In this document: positions 9,313-18,003 of the stretch, in pieces | Layout of the letters: the number at the start of each line of letters is the position of its first letter | Numbering within the stretch: position 1 is the stretch's first letter | Assembly (NCBI RefSeq): GCF_033097365.1 | Contig: NZ_AP028461.1 | Span: 4,712,001-4,776,000 of the forward strand | Source: Actinoplanes sichuanensis | Lineage (GTDB): Bacteria > Actinomycetota > Actinomycetes > Mycobacteriales > Micromonosporaceae | DNA length: 64,000 bases | Direction of reading: 5' to 3' | Position numbers and translations under genes: made by a program | The notes under the pieces: generated by a model | Told to the model about the DNA's origin: nothing | Databases searched by the model: none | The model's input: only the letters and a program-made list of their open reading frames with translations

Positions 9313-9481
9313 TCGATGGACTCGTGGTGCAGGAAGAACAGCAGCGTGCCGTCAACCTCCCCCGATGCCCTGCTCGAGGGCCGCACGGCGGAGGCGTTGT
9401 CGATGATCTATGGCCGCGCCTGGTGCCACATCGATACGGCCGGGACTCGATCCCACCCGCGGTCACGCAGCACCCCCGCGA

Positions 9482-10171
9482 TCACCCGCCCGGTGTCGGC
9501 AGGACAGCCAGTTCGGGGACGTAGGCGTCGCCGCGCATGTCCAGAACGGTCATCACCAGGGACGCCAACGTCTCCGGCTGGATGCACCGGTCGGGATCGA
9601 AGGAGTCGCCGAACGCGGAACGGACGTCGCGAAGCAGGTCCGTCGCGGTTCCGCCCGGGTAGACGGTCGTGACCCGTACCCCGTAGCCCGCCTCTTCCTT
9701 GCGGAGCGAATCAGCCAACTCCCGCAACGCCGCCTTACTCGCCGTGTAGGCCGACCATTGCGGCACGGCATGCAAGCCGGGCGCCGCGTTGACGAACACG
9801 ACATGGCCTTCCGCCGCACGCAGCGCCGGCAGGAGTGCCCGGGTCACCTCTGCGGCGGCCGCCACATTGATGGTCAAAGTCTCCAGCCAGAGCGCGTACG
9901 AGGTCGCCTCGACGGTGGCGACCTCGGCGATGCCGGCGCAGTGGACGACAGCGTCCAGGCGGTCGAGCGCGCGCAGCGAAGCCGGTGGATCGGTGGGATC
10001 CCGCAGGTCGAGCACGAGAGGCCCGGCCCCGGGAACCCGGTCACACAGTGCGCTGAGCCGCACCGAGTCCCGGGCGGCGGCGAGCACCTCGTAGCCACGT
10101 TCGGCGGCTGCGCGTACCAACGCGGCGCCGATGCCACCGGTCGCGCCGGTGATGACGATGGTCCTGCTCAT
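9482..10171 (-). CDS. Short-chain dehydrogenase/reductase (SDR)
   Basis: A 229-residue classical SDR. The NAD(P) motif TGATGGIG is at residues 9-16, HCAGIAE follows the fourth strand, and YTASK carries the catalytic Tyr142 and Lys146. A basic/small pattern after strand 2 (AARDS) suggests NADP. The Ser that normally lies about 13 residues before the Tyr is replaced: the strand reads VFVNAAPG. The active site is therefore unusual and activity may be reduced. It ends about 170 bp from the hydrolase start, so the two may share a transcript. The substrate is unknown. Confidence 0.85.
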   Translation of the reverse strand: MSRTIVITGATGGIGAALVRAAAERGYEVLAAARDSVRLSALCDRVPGAGPLVLDLRDPTDPPASLRALDRLDAVVHCAGIAEVATVEATSYALWLETLTINVAAAAEVTRALLPALRAAEGHVVFVNAAPGLHAVPQWSAYTASKAALRELADSLRKEEAGYGVRVTTVYPGGTATDLLRDVRSAFGDSFDPDRCIQPETLASLVMTVLDMRGDAYVPELAVLPTPGG

Positions 10172-10198
10172 CGATCGATCCTGGCATGGTGACGTGGC

Positions 10199-10409
10199 CG
10201 GTCCGGCTACGGGTGAGCCGAGGCGGTCAGCTCATGTCGATGGCGTACGCCTCCTCGCGTACGTCCGGGTCCGGGTGCCGCCGCAGACCGGTCAGCAGGT
10301 CCCGCCACGGCTGCTTCCAGCCGAAACCGGCGCCGTGCCGGACCACCGCCACCGCGAACAGCCCTCCGGCGAGGTCGCCACGGCCGGCCAGCGCCCTGAC
10401 GGTGCCGGC
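10199..10409 (-). repeat. 211-bp direct repeat, left copy (partner at 23336-23546)
   Basis: This segment matches 23336-23546 without gaps and with only about four mismatches, in the same orientation. It contains the last ~60 codons of the HEAT-repeat gene, its stop codon and 28 bp downstream. The two copies bound a 13-kb stretch rich in mobile elements and broken genes. The arrangement looks like the two attachment copies of an element that inserted at the 3' end of the HEAT gene. Confidence 0.85.
10227..10409 (-). pseudogene. 3'-end fragment of a HEAT-repeat gene
   Basis: Reading left from 10409, the fragment encodes the last ~60 residues of the protein at 23364-26636, ending in the same VREEAYAIDMS and stop. 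Only Glu to Asp in the KQPWRELL segment and silent changes differ. Upstream of 10409 the sequence stops matching abruptly, so there is no complete gene here. It is a displaced duplicate end rather than an independent gene. Confidence 0.88.
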
Positions 10410-10645
10410 TTCTGAGCTCCTTCTTACAGTCCGGCGCGTTACGGCTCGCCGGGGCTGTGACGGTCTGTGACCGGTCTCCGGAGTGTCAGACGGGCTGAAC
10501 ACTGGCCGAAATGAGTGCGTATCGGGCCATGAAATTCGCTCGATGAGATCAGTGCAGCGCCTACAGCCCTCGAAGCATCGCCGAACGCGGGAAGACTGAC
10601 GAATGACTGGACTTCCAGTTGGACGGTCATGGCATCATGCCGCGC

Positions 10646-11290
10646 ATGGAGATCATCCCAGGTGAAGGCGTCGCCTTGGTGAAGATTGGAGAGCTCCGTC
10701 GAGTGGCCGAGGATCGGCTGGGGGTACCCGTGCATCCCGGGAGGAGCCGCAAAGCGGTTTACGACACCAGTCCGGGGCTCGTTGTGTCGTACGCCGAGGA
10801 CGACACCGTGGAGATCGTGGAGATTGCCTACTCTGGTGATGGCGGAGACGAGGTGTTCTTCGACGGGGTACAGCTGACCTTCCGATTCATGGACGACGTC
10901 GTGGCCGACTTGGCAGCGCGCGGCTACGGCTATGAGCCGATCGACATCGGGTACCGCTTCGAACCGGGCTTCGCCATCTTCTCGATGCGGTCGCGTTCGG
11001 CGAATGAACTCGATCCCGCGGCCGCCGAGGACGACGGCCGCGCGATCTGTGAGGGCGTCTCCGTGGCACCGTACGAGTACTTCGCTGCACCGACCGAGGA
11101 GGAGATCGAAGCATTCTTCCGTGACCAGGAGGCCGCATGCGTGGACAGCCCATCGGACGATCCCATGCGGCGATACATGCGGGAGGTCACCGCCTGGATT
11201 CAAATCCATGGCACGACCGAACCAGGCACCCCCGAGGACGAGGCGAAGCGCCGACATTTAGATGAGATCCGGGAGCGCCACTTCGGGTGA
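10646..11290 (+). CDS. Hypothetical protein, actinobacterial orphan family
   Basis: A protein of about 214 residues starting MEIIPGEGVALVKIG. I read it as the family in which an N-terminal PGEG.G..kiG segment precedes a beta-rich domain (VVSYAEDDTVEIVEIAYSG, VFFDGVQLTFRFMDD). The C-terminal half is acidic and Glu-rich. No catalytic motif is seen. Starts at 10619 (TTG) and 10637 (ATG) are also in frame and none has a clear RBS. The gene lies just inside the island next to other small orphan genes and could be an immunity protein, but nothing in the sequence proves that. Confidence 0.55.
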   Translation: MEIIPGEGVALVKIGELRRVAEDRLGVPVHPGRSRKAVYDTSPGLVVSYAEDDTVEIVEIAYSGDGGDEVFFDGVQLTFRFMDDVVADLAARGYGYEPIDIGYRFEPGFAIFSMRSRSANELDPAAAEDDGRAICEGVSVAPYEYFAAPTEEEIEAFFRDQEAACVDSPSDDPMRRYMREVTAWIQIHGTTEPGTPEDEAKRRHLDEIRERHFG

Positions 11291-11453
11291 GAACGGTGCA
11301 CCTTGGGCGCCTAACTACGCGTCCACGACCCGCAGGACCACATGATCACCAGTCCAGCTAGGCCGCTATCCGCCACCGCGAACGATCACCCTGGCTGAAG
11401 TACGGATCTGCCGACGAGAGGGCATTGAGTAGATCGACAACCCCTGAGATGGC

Positions 11454-12086
11454 GTGATACTCGAAGCCCGCCCTGCATATTCAGATGCTGTCGGTGGGCC
11501 TGAATGTCACACTGCCGTGGTGGAGACCTTCCGGTGTGCTGAGTGCGGGAACGCGCTGAGCGTCCCGGTCCGGTTGGTGGAACTGCCACCGCAACCGCCC
11601 TCGTCGCTTCTCGACTGCCACCATGTCAATCCGCCACTTCTCGACCCCGGTACCTATGCGATCGACGAGACGGCGTATGGGTGCGATCAAGTAGTCGACA
11701 CCGTCGTGCTATCGCCCGGCGATGTACGTGGTACTCGAATCGTCCACGACCTCGTTTTCATCGGTTGCTGGTCCCTCGCCGGCGGGAACCTGTCTGTGGC
11801 CTGCGAAAGTTGCGGCGTTCTGGTGGCTTCTCGGACGGACGACTGCCGGGTGGCTCAGGAGACGCGCTTCTACCCTTCCGTAGTCGTCCGGGAAGCCAAC
11901 GTCGATGGCGTCGATGACACAGCCGACCCGTTCGCGCTGATCGCTGACTGGGACAACGCTCCGTCCGACACCAGACGGCACGCCTGGCTACCGAAACCGA
12001 CGCGTCCGCGACCTGAACTCACCGCGACCCGCTGGGGCGGCCGAGGCGTGAGGGAAGATCTCTATCGAGACGATCCGCCGGCTTGA
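11454..12086 (+). CDS. Hypothetical protein with two CxxC knuckles
   Basis: A protein of up to 210 residues. It carries a zinc-ribbon-like pair of knuckles, FRCAECGNAL near the N-terminus and VACESCGVLVASRTDDC in the middle, separated by a beta-rich region. The rest is acidic and ends in ALIADWDN. A start at GTG 11517 or 11520, just before ETFRCAECG, is as likely as the GTG at 11454. The family is not recognised. The position between small orphan genes suggests accessory content. Confidence 0.5.
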   Translation: MILEARPAYSDAVGGPECHTAVVETFRCAECGNALSVPVRLVELPPQPPSSLLDCHHVNPPLLDPGTYAIDETAYGCDQVVDTVVLSPGDVRGTRIVHDLVFIGCWSLAGGNLSVACESCGVLVASRTDDCRVAQETRFYPSVVVREANVDGVDDTADPFALIADWDNAPSDTRRHAWLPKPTRPRPELTATRWGGRGVREDLYRDDPPA

Positions 12087-12126
12087 CAGGAACCCTGTCG
12101 TGCCGATGAGAGGGCGCTCCTCGGCG

Positions 12127-12423
12127 CTAGTCTCCCGCAAACCAAAGGTACAGGTGAGAGCCATTCTCGACTTCCCTGCACAGCCTTTCGGCTTCCGCCG
12201 CGGCGCCCTCTCCGATGATGCCGATAATGTGCTGATCGGAGAGTTCCCGTCGCAGTCTCTCAGCTTGCCGCGAATTGAATATGGCGTCGGCGTACGGCAG
12301 AAGGCTACTCAAACACGGAAACCTTTCTGGATCTAACTCAGCCAACGCTTGAGACCATTTTATCCCCTGCGACCCGCGAGTCACTACTTCGCGATTCTCC
12401 CTACGCACTTGCATATCAATCAT
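12127..12423 (-). CDS. Small hypothetical protein behind an IS-truncated gene
   Basis: A 98-residue soluble protein, AT-richer than its surroundings. The start at 12423 is firm: GGAGATCTTT precedes the ATG, giving a full Shine-Dalgarno at good spacing. It begins 9 bp after the stop of the truncated reading frame at 12433-12711 and was probably translated with it. The sequence is mostly helical with Glu/Arg-rich segments and ends LYLWFAGD. A toxin-immunity relation with the upstream frame is possible but unproven. Confidence 0.6.
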   Translation of the reverse strand: MIDMQVRRENREVVTRGSQGIKWSQALAELDPERFPCLSSLLPYADAIFNSRQAERLRRELSDQHIIGIIGEGAAAEAERLCREVENGSHLYLWFAGD

Positions 12424-12432
12424 AAAGATCTC

Positions 12433-12711
12433 CTATGGTGGCCTCGTTAGTCTTGGCGTGCCTTGGCGGTCACCGTCAAACGGTCCGTCGGTCACGGCGG
12501 CAAGATCGCGGTTGCTGACGTTAGGAAGGTTGTCGCCGGTCGCCGCCGATCCAGGAACCAGCTGGTCGTAGATCGCCCGAGCGCTTTCAACTCGCCGCCG
12601 AATCGTGTGAGGGCCAGTAGCTCGGCACCCCTCGCGCGAATTATAGGACAGTCGAGAATCCGCAGGTTCCGCGGCGGGACCCGCCCTGGAATACCAAGTT
12701 CCGTTCGACTC
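12433..12711 (-). pseudogene. Truncated C-terminal coding remnant cut by IS110
   Basis: A 92-codon open frame without a usable start codon runs on the minus strand from a TGA at 12714-12712 to a TAG at 12435-12433. It reads as real protein in part (for example TIRRRVESARAIYDQLVPG, and NLPNVSNRDLAAV). It is followed 9 bp later by a well-placed start for the 98-residue gene. The IS110 transposase gene lies immediately upstream, at 12730. The simplest reading is the 3' end of a gene whose 5' part was removed when the element inserted. The product family is not recognised. Confidence 0.5.
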
Positions 12712-12729
12712 TCATGGCACCCCTCTGTG

Positions 12730-13893
12730 TCAAGGTGTGGCGAGGAGCGGTGTTCTAAGGTGGTCTTCGGCGGGTCCGGGAAGTGACTTCTCCGAAGTGT
12801 CGATCTTGGGGTTTTGGTCGGCCGCGCTGGATTGCAGAGTCGCCCCCGCTTGTCCTCCCGGGCCCGTCCTGAGCCGCTTGGCGTCGGCGACCATCTGCCG
12901 GAAGACGACGTCGGAGAGCCGGCGTTTCAGTGCCCGCATGGCTTCCATCGTGGTCTTGCCTTCGGCGAGCTTGCGCCGGTAGTAGCGGCGGCCTTCGGTG
13001 TCGTTGCGGAGCTGGACGACGGCCATGATGTGCAGGACCCGGTTGATGCGCCGGTTCCCGGCCCGCGACAGCCGGTGCCGGTTCTGATCGCCGGAGGACG
13101 CGTCGATCGGGGCGGTGCCGTTCCAGGACGCGAAGTGCCCGCGGCTGGTGAACCGGCTGACATCGCCGATGTCACCGATCAGACGGGCGGCGCCGGACGG
13201 GCCGATCCCGTGCAGTTTCTGCAGCTCGCTGCCGGTGGATACGACCAGTTCGGTGAGCTCGGCGTTCGCAATCTTGATCTTCTTGTCGATGGTGACGAGT
13301 TCGTGGATCAGTTCGGAGGCCAGCCAGCGGCGGGTCTTGCCGACGACGTCACGCGGCCGGACGGTGTTGAGCAGGGCGCGGGCCTGTTGGGCGGACAGGA
13401 ACTTCTTCGCTCCGCCGGGCACGAGCTCGAGCAGGAGATGGTGCAGCCTCGAGACGACCTCGGTGCGGGCCCGGCCGAGCTGGTCACGGCGGTCGACCAG
13501 CAGCCGCAACGCCACCGTGGTGTCATCGGCGATGACCCGTCGCAGCTCAGGAGTTCGCAGGGCGACGACGGCGACGCTGTGGGCGTCGACGGGGTCGGTT
13601 TTGCGGCCTTGGCCGGTGGAGAAGACCCGGGCTCGGGCGGACAGTTTCGCGGGCACGTCCAGGACGGTTTCGCCGTCGGCGACCAGGCGCTGGGCGACGT
13701 GCCGGCCGATGCCGCTGCAGCCCTCGACCGCCCAGATCCGGTCGGTGTGCTTGCGGCCGGCGGACAGCATGGCCTGGTAGCCGTCGGTGTCGGTGCCGAA
13801 TCGGCCCTTGCCCTGAACGCGCTCGCGCTGGTCGATGATCTCGATAGTCGCGGAGCGTTTGTGCGGGTCTACGCCGATGATGACCTGGCCCAT
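12730..13893 (-). CDS. IS110-family transposase (DEDD recombinase)
   Basis: A full-length, 387-residue IS110-type recombinase. The N-terminal RuvC-like domain has the DEDD set: Asp9 in GVDPHK, Glu57 in AVEGCSG, and Asp100/Asp103 in KTDPVDAH. The C-terminal Transposase_20 domain has LHGIGPSGAARLIG and the Ser in APIDASSGDQ followed by an Arg-rich helix. Both halves look intact, so the element could be active. These enzymes move a circular intermediate and are guided by a bridge RNA made from the non-coding end. The element cuts into the remnant at 12433-12711. Confidence 0.93.
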   Translation of the reverse strand: MGQVIIGVDPHKRSATIEIIDQRERVQGKGRFGTDTDGYQAMLSAGRKHTDRIWAVEGCSGIGRHVAQRLVADGETVLDVPAKLSARARVFSTGQGRKTDPVDAHSVAVVALRTPELRRVIADDTTVALRLLVDRRDQLGRARTEVVSRLHHLLLELVPGGAKKFLSAQQARALLNTVRPRDVVGKTRRWLASELIHELVTIDKKIKIANAELTELVVSTGSELQKLHGIGPSGAARLIGDIGDVSRFTSRGHFASWNGTAPIDASSGDQNRHRLSRAGNRRINRVLHIMAVVQLRNDTEGRRYYRRKLAEGKTTMEAMRALKRRLSDVVFRQMVADAKRLRTGPGGQAGATLQSSAADQNPKIDTSEKSLPGPAEDHLRTPLLATP

Positions 13894-14195
13894 GTGCTTG
13901 CCTCTCCTCGAACCGACAAACGTGTCGGCGGGAGGGCAGCGCTACTTTGAGCTGGGCATACCCCTCTGGAGCCACTCCGCGCCGCGGTGACCGGCAGGCG
14001 CATGCCATGAGTGAGTCACACCAAGCCTGCGGTGGACAGCCGCGTGCGAGCGATCCCACCGGTCACCTCGACCAAGCCTGGCCGGGCTGCGGTCGTACTT
14101 CAATGAAACAAGTAGCCGCGGTCCGGGCGCGGCGAGGTTTGGCACCTCGGTCGAGCACGAGCAGGACGGCCCGCCAGCCGGCCTGAGCAGCTCGG
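13894..14195 (-). mobile_element. Non-coding 5' end of the IS110 element, candidate bridge-RNA region
   Basis: About 300 bp without a gene separate the transposase start from the RF2-like gene. In the IS110 group the bridge RNA is produced from this upstream end. A small hairpin is visible at 13913-13928 (CCGACA, loop AACG, TGTCGG). I could not locate the outer boundary of the element, and the larger RNA fold was not computed. Confidence 0.4.
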
Positions 14196-15041
14196 TCAGC
14201 CGCGGTTGCCGACGTCCGCAACGAGCAGCAGCGAACGGAGAACCCGATAGGCGACCTCCTGCTGCTGCAGCACCCGCGCGTCGTTACGGAAGGACACGCT
14301 CCAGCCGGTCGGCAGATGGGTGAATCGAACCGACGCCGTGGCCGGATTCCGCGTGCACGCCATATCCAGCCGGACATCCTGGTCTCGCAAGGTCTCCGGA
14401 TCATCGTCCTCGACCAGCGGGGCTACGGTGACGGTGACCTTGGCTGCCCCGGCGTGATGCCGGCCGGCCTCGGCGCGCAGCAGGCCGTACGCGTACGGCG
14501 CGGCCACGACTAGCGCTCCTTCCCGCAGGCGCCACTCCGGCGGGACGTCGTCGGGCACCACGATGACGCGGCCGTACCGCTCGGCCCATTCGCGGTATCG
14601 CCGCAGCACGGTTGCGACCATCGTCACCGCGTCCTCGTCGGTTCCGATGGCGCGAACGACGACCACGGCGCCCCGAAGGTCGTAGGGGCCGTCGAGGCGC
14701 ATCCGGGTCTGCAGGTCCGCGATGGCGTAGCTCAGTGCGGCGGCCTCGGCCTGCAGGTCAGCGAGGACCGCATCGTCGTGGGTGTCGACCGCCAGCGCGA
14801 GTAGCTGTAGCGCATCGTCGAGCCGCCTACGCACCGTCTCGGCGCGGGTCAGCTCACGGGTGACGACGGCGAGACGGACGCCGACCGCCCGCCCACGCGC
14901 GGGATCCCTTCACAGATCCGCCGCGACCGCCGCGGTCTCCAGCTCAGCCCGGAGCCGGCGGAGCCGCTCGAGGCCAGGCGCGGTCGAGCGGACGACCGTG
15001 GCGAGGTCGTGCAGACGACTGGTCAGCTCTTTGGCGGTCAC
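14196..15041 (-). pseudogene. Degenerate peptide chain release factor 2 paralogue with internal TGA
   Basis: Read from GTG 15041, the frame gives 43 residues, one TGA (14912-14910), then 237 more residues to the stop at 14196. The whole frame aligns by eye with actinobacterial RF2: the N-terminal ERLRRLRAEL helix, the PCRF domain (RRRLDDALQLLALA, YDLRGAVVVV, RYREWAERYG, PYAYGLLRAEAG) and the VRFTHLPTGWSVSF strand after the GGQ loop. The TGA falls where RF2 has the conserved Trp of LW.DP, as if TGG became TGA. The GGQ motif is deleted, the SPF anticodon element is absent and the C-terminal ~90 residues of RF2 are missing. It cannot be a normal release factor. It is either a decaying copy or a repurposed PCRF protein starting at the in-frame GTG 14834. 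Confidence 0.72.
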
Positions 15042-15157
15042 CCATCCAGTTTAGGGATCGGCACTCTGCAGCTCATGCTCGTTGTCGGCGATCTCTGCAG
15101 TCGAAACATCGAGATATGAACCGGCCGTTGTGGTGTGAGGGTGCACTGATCTGCCGT

Positions 15158-15194
15158 TGCGACACGAGGTCGCACTTTTGCGAGTGGACTCGCA
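15158..15194. terminator. Tandem hairpins upstream of the group II intron
   Basis: Two perfect small inverted repeats lie in series: TGCGAC/GTCGCA (15158-15163 and 15169-15174) and TGCGAGT/ACTCGCA (15179-15185 and 15188-15194). They could end transcription entering from either side. They sit about 70 bp before the proposed 5' end of the intron. Bacterial IIC introns prefer to insert beside such hairpins, though here the distance is larger than usual. Confidence 0.4.
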
Positions 15195-15265
15195 GTTAGG
15201 AGGACCGGCGTGATGTCGGTGGTGTAGTCCCGGGCGCGTGCTCGTTGCCTGGCCCCTTCCCTGGC

Positions 15266-16013
15266 GTGCGTCGCTGGTAACGGCGGGGTGCGAAGCCCGG
15301 GGGAAAGCCGAAGGATCTCCGTCCCATCGTGGAGGTCACGGGTGAGGGGCAGACCGGACGGGTGAATTGCGTGAACCTTCGTTGATGCTCCGTGAATAGT
15401 GGCTCCGCGCGATGGGATGTTGAGGCGGGGTGTTGGGACAGGCCGCCCTCGTGGTGGCAGGCGCTGGCCGGGCACGGCATTCGGTCAGGAGAGCACCGCT
15501 GGTCCCCGGAGTAGAGAGGGCACCCACCCCGGTCGTAACTCGTGAGTGTGGAACGTGGAAACCCCGACGGGGTCCACCCGCCTGTTGGTGGGTGGTAAGC
15601 CGACCGTGAGGAAGGCCCAACTCCTCGGCGGGAACAGGATGACCCGAGAAGCGAACGCCGGTGGCCGAAAGGCGACAGGAAACCGAGAGCCGCATCGCTG
15701 GTCCCTTCTATCAGGGGTTCTCGGATAACTGGCCGGATACCGGGCCTGGGTGCCCGGCCGCGAAAGCGGGCTGACGCGGGTCAGGTGAGCCTGCGCGGAA
15801 ACGTTGACGATGAAGCCAGTACCGATGGACAAGTTAGACACCGTCCCTCGGGACGGTGAACGGACCTGAGGACGATGCCGCTCACCGAGCTGGCACCGTA
15901 TGGCGTCGGCTCAATCGATCTTCGCGGGCTTGCTTGAGCCGGATGCATGGAAATCGTGCACGTCCGGTTCTGAGGGGGCGGCGGCGCAGCAATGCGCCGT
16001 CGCTACCCGGCCG
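15266..16013 (+). mobile_element. ORF-less bacterial group II intron (ribozyme only)
   Basis: The 3' part contains a typical domain V: GAGCCGGATGCATGG, then GAAA, and the closing GTCCGGTTC (15936-15970), with the AGC catalytic triad at 15937-15939. Domain VI follows as a GC-rich hairpin (15976-16009, loop GCAA) with an unpaired A near 16005. The 5' end fits GTGCG at 15266, followed by a CGCTG-GTAA-CGGCG hairpin and a TGCGAAGCCC segment, as in other bacterial introns. About 750 nt are present and no reverse transcriptase is encoded, so mobility or splicing would need a maturase supplied in trans. A second GTGCG at 15288 is the alternative 5' end. The 3' end is good to a few bases. Confidence 0.78.
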
Positions 16014-16076
16014 AGTCGTGTGCCGTAGATCGTCAGGAATCCTGAGGATCTCCGCTGCAGTCCGTTCGTGCTGATG

Positions 16077-16622
16077 TCAAAGCGTCCCGGCATCGCCCGA
16101 GATACCCAGCCACGGGTCGGCGCGTAGGGCGGCGAGAGTCTCCAGGTTGTATTCGGTGGCAGTCGCCACGAGCGCATCAAGGGCCGGGAACTCGTCCACG
16201 CCTCCTTGAGTCAGCCAGCACACCCGAGGCGGCGAGGCGATGTCGAGCAGGACGACGCTCAGGTTCGATTCGGCCGCACCAATGATGAGGTAGCGGTCGC
16301 GGGAAAGCCCGAACTGCCAGCCGCTGCCCTCGTCGTACGCCTCGACGATCATCCAGGCCTCTTCGGTCGCCGGCCCGTCGAGCAACTCTGAGATCGGGAA
16401 CAGGTCTGTCTGTCCGTCGAGTCCAGTCCAGCCATCGCAGTAGGTCAGAAACTCTGCATATGGCGGGGGTAGGTTGACACGTTGTCTGAGCGCATCCAGC
16501 TTCGATGGGTCCGCGCCCGGGTTGGGGCCGCCGTGCCGAAAGATCGCATGAACGTCGGCCAGTGCGACGTCATGGTTGACGGCTGCTGCCCGGTCCATCA
16601 CATCTCGGACCGTGAGTTCCAC
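16077..16622 (-). CDS. SMI1/KNR4 (SUKH) family immunity-type protein
   Basis: A 181-residue protein with the SUKH core: a helix LDALRQRVNLPPPYAEFLTYCDGW, then LFPISELL and, later, FGLSRDRYLIIGAAESNLSVVLLD. SUKH proteins often neutralise secreted or contact-dependent toxins, usually nucleases. No toxin gene is adjacent, so it is an orphan. It begins 60 bp after the group II intron end on the opposite strand. The start at 16622 is the longest plausible one. Confidence 0.8.
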   Translation of the reverse strand: MELTVRDVMDRAAAVNHDVALADVHAIFRHGGPNPGADPSKLDALRQRVNLPPPYAEFLTYCDGWTGLDGQTDLFPISELLDGPATEEAWMIVEAYDEGSGWQFGLSRDRYLIIGAAESNLSVVLLDIASPPRVCWLTQGGVDEFPALDALVATATEYNLETLAALRADPWLGISGDAGTL

Positions 16623-16883
16623 GTCAGCCTTTCCGTTGCCGGTAGTCGTCAGCCACGCCGCGGCGGTTTGTTAGATCGATGATCCACCGTTGTCGGCATA
16701 TCAGCCGGACGAGATTAGGTGGTGGCTGACGGTTCGATAGGCATGGGTCCAAGAGTCAACTCTCATGGCCGCCGAGCGGATGGAGCGCGAGTTTGCGTTG
16801 AACGCCGACCCGACTGTGCAATGCTGCGAACGAGTCCGCCTGGGCAGGAAGCCCAGCGTTGACGGGGATGCTGGATTCTGAAG

Positions 16884-17774
16884 TCACGAGTTGTCGAAGC
16901 GGTAGGCGAACGGCCGGTCTGTGCAGCTCGTGCAGACGAACAGGTACATGCCGCCGACGTCGCCGATCATCAAGCCGGTGGGGTTCTGCTCCGTTGCGGA
17001 GTACCAGGCAGCACCGCTGGGAACGGGTGGGACGGGCCGGTCCTCCAGCGGGACCCATCGCTTGCCGTTGGCATCGTCGAAGTCCAGGCTCGCCACCGTC
17101 AGCAGGTGATTCATCACCTTGCCGCAGTCGCAGACGGGCCAGTCCGGCAGTTGGACCCACCCGGGGTAGCCGCCGATCTTGGTGCCGGGCGCCACCGAGA
17201 GGTCGGCTTCGTAGTCCCATCCGGTCGCAGACTTGAGCTGAGAGAATCGGTCCTCCAGCAGCTGCCGGACATCCTTCGGCAGATCCCATGACGGGTACTC
17301 AGTCACCCGTTCCGGATCGAGCAGGCAACGGCGTGGAACCCGCTCCGGGTCCGATTCCGGGTCCGGTTCCGGCATGGCGGGTCGGCGGGCGCCGACATCG
17401 GCGCGGCGACGCCACCGTAACTCCGGCCGGGGGAAGCTGTCGTGGTCGAAAGGGCACCACAGGACCTGTAGTACGTCCGTGCCGTCCGGGAAGGGGATCT
17501 CGGGCACGTCCTCGGCGAACAACTGGAGTATCGGCACGAGCGGTGGTTCCGGCTCCGCCGGGCTGACGTAGTCATGATCGTACGGATCGGCGTCGCAACA
17601 CCTTGGCCACGGTTCATCGACCGGCCAGAGCAACGGACCACCGACCGAACTCTGATCAGCCGTCGGTTCGCCCGGCCGCGGATGGAGTCGAACCGCCACC
17701 CGGCCGAACGGACCAAGCTCAGGCCACAACAGTGAGACATCCATCAGGGCCGGCGCAGTGGTATGACGCTTCAT
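16884..17774 (-). CDS. DUF1963 (YwqG-like) domain protein
   Basis: A 296-residue soluble protein. Its C-terminal third has the DUF1963 pattern: TKIGGYPGWVQLPDWPVCDCG, MNHLLTVASLDF, then a GMYLFVCTSC strand with two further Cys. The N-terminal part contains LQLFAEDVPEIPFPDGTDVLQVLWCPFDH, also usual for the family. The Cys pairs could bind a metal. Function is unknown, although members are common beside SUKH genes and polymorphic-toxin loci, as here. The 110 bp between its stop and 16774 and the region to 16623 hold nothing I can support. Confidence 0.72.
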   Translation of the reverse strand: MKRHTTAPALMDVSLLWPELGPFGRVAVRLHPRPGEPTADQSSVGGPLLWPVDEPWPRCCDADPYDHDYVSPAEPEPPLVPILQLFAEDVPEIPFPDGTDVLQVLWCPFDHDSFPRPELRWRRRADVGARRPAMPEPDPESDPERVPRRCLLDPERVTEYPSWDLPKDVRQLLEDRFSQLKSATGWDYEADLSVAPGTKIGGYPGWVQLPDWPVCDCGKVMNHLLTVASLDFDDANGKRWVPLEDRPVPPVPSGAAWYSATEQNPTGLMIGDVGGMYLFVCTSCTDRPFAYRFDNS

Positions 17775-18003
17775 GGCGACATCCTGTCAATCGGCCCCAC
17801 AAGCCGGTGCACAGGATCACGATCGAGGCTGGCCTCAACGGGTCTATCAGGCAAACGAACTTAACTGGCCGCGAACCGATCGCCACGGAGCGTGGCGGCC
17901 AGCGGAGCAGTTCGGCTCGCGGACATGCCGATGTGAAGACGCCTCGCGGACCGCGGCTTACGATGACCCGAATGTCTGCTGGCGCTCGCGCGAAAGAGAT
18001 GCA

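Noticed and set aside
10439..11257. 272-codon frame opposite the orphan gene at 10646
   Set aside because: Low-complexity on reading and no RBS. The plus-strand product has the better protein-like composition.
12463..12786. 107-codon plus-strand frame over the IS110 junction
   Set aside because: Crosses the end of the transposase gene and the truncated minus-strand remnant. Composition is not protein-like.
12730..13893. Flanking direct repeats or terminal inverted repeats for IS110
   Set aside because: None visible, as is normal for the family. Element ends could not be set.
16623..16883. Possible gene between the SUKH and DUF1963 genes
   Set aside because: Short frames only, with no RBS or recognisable protein.
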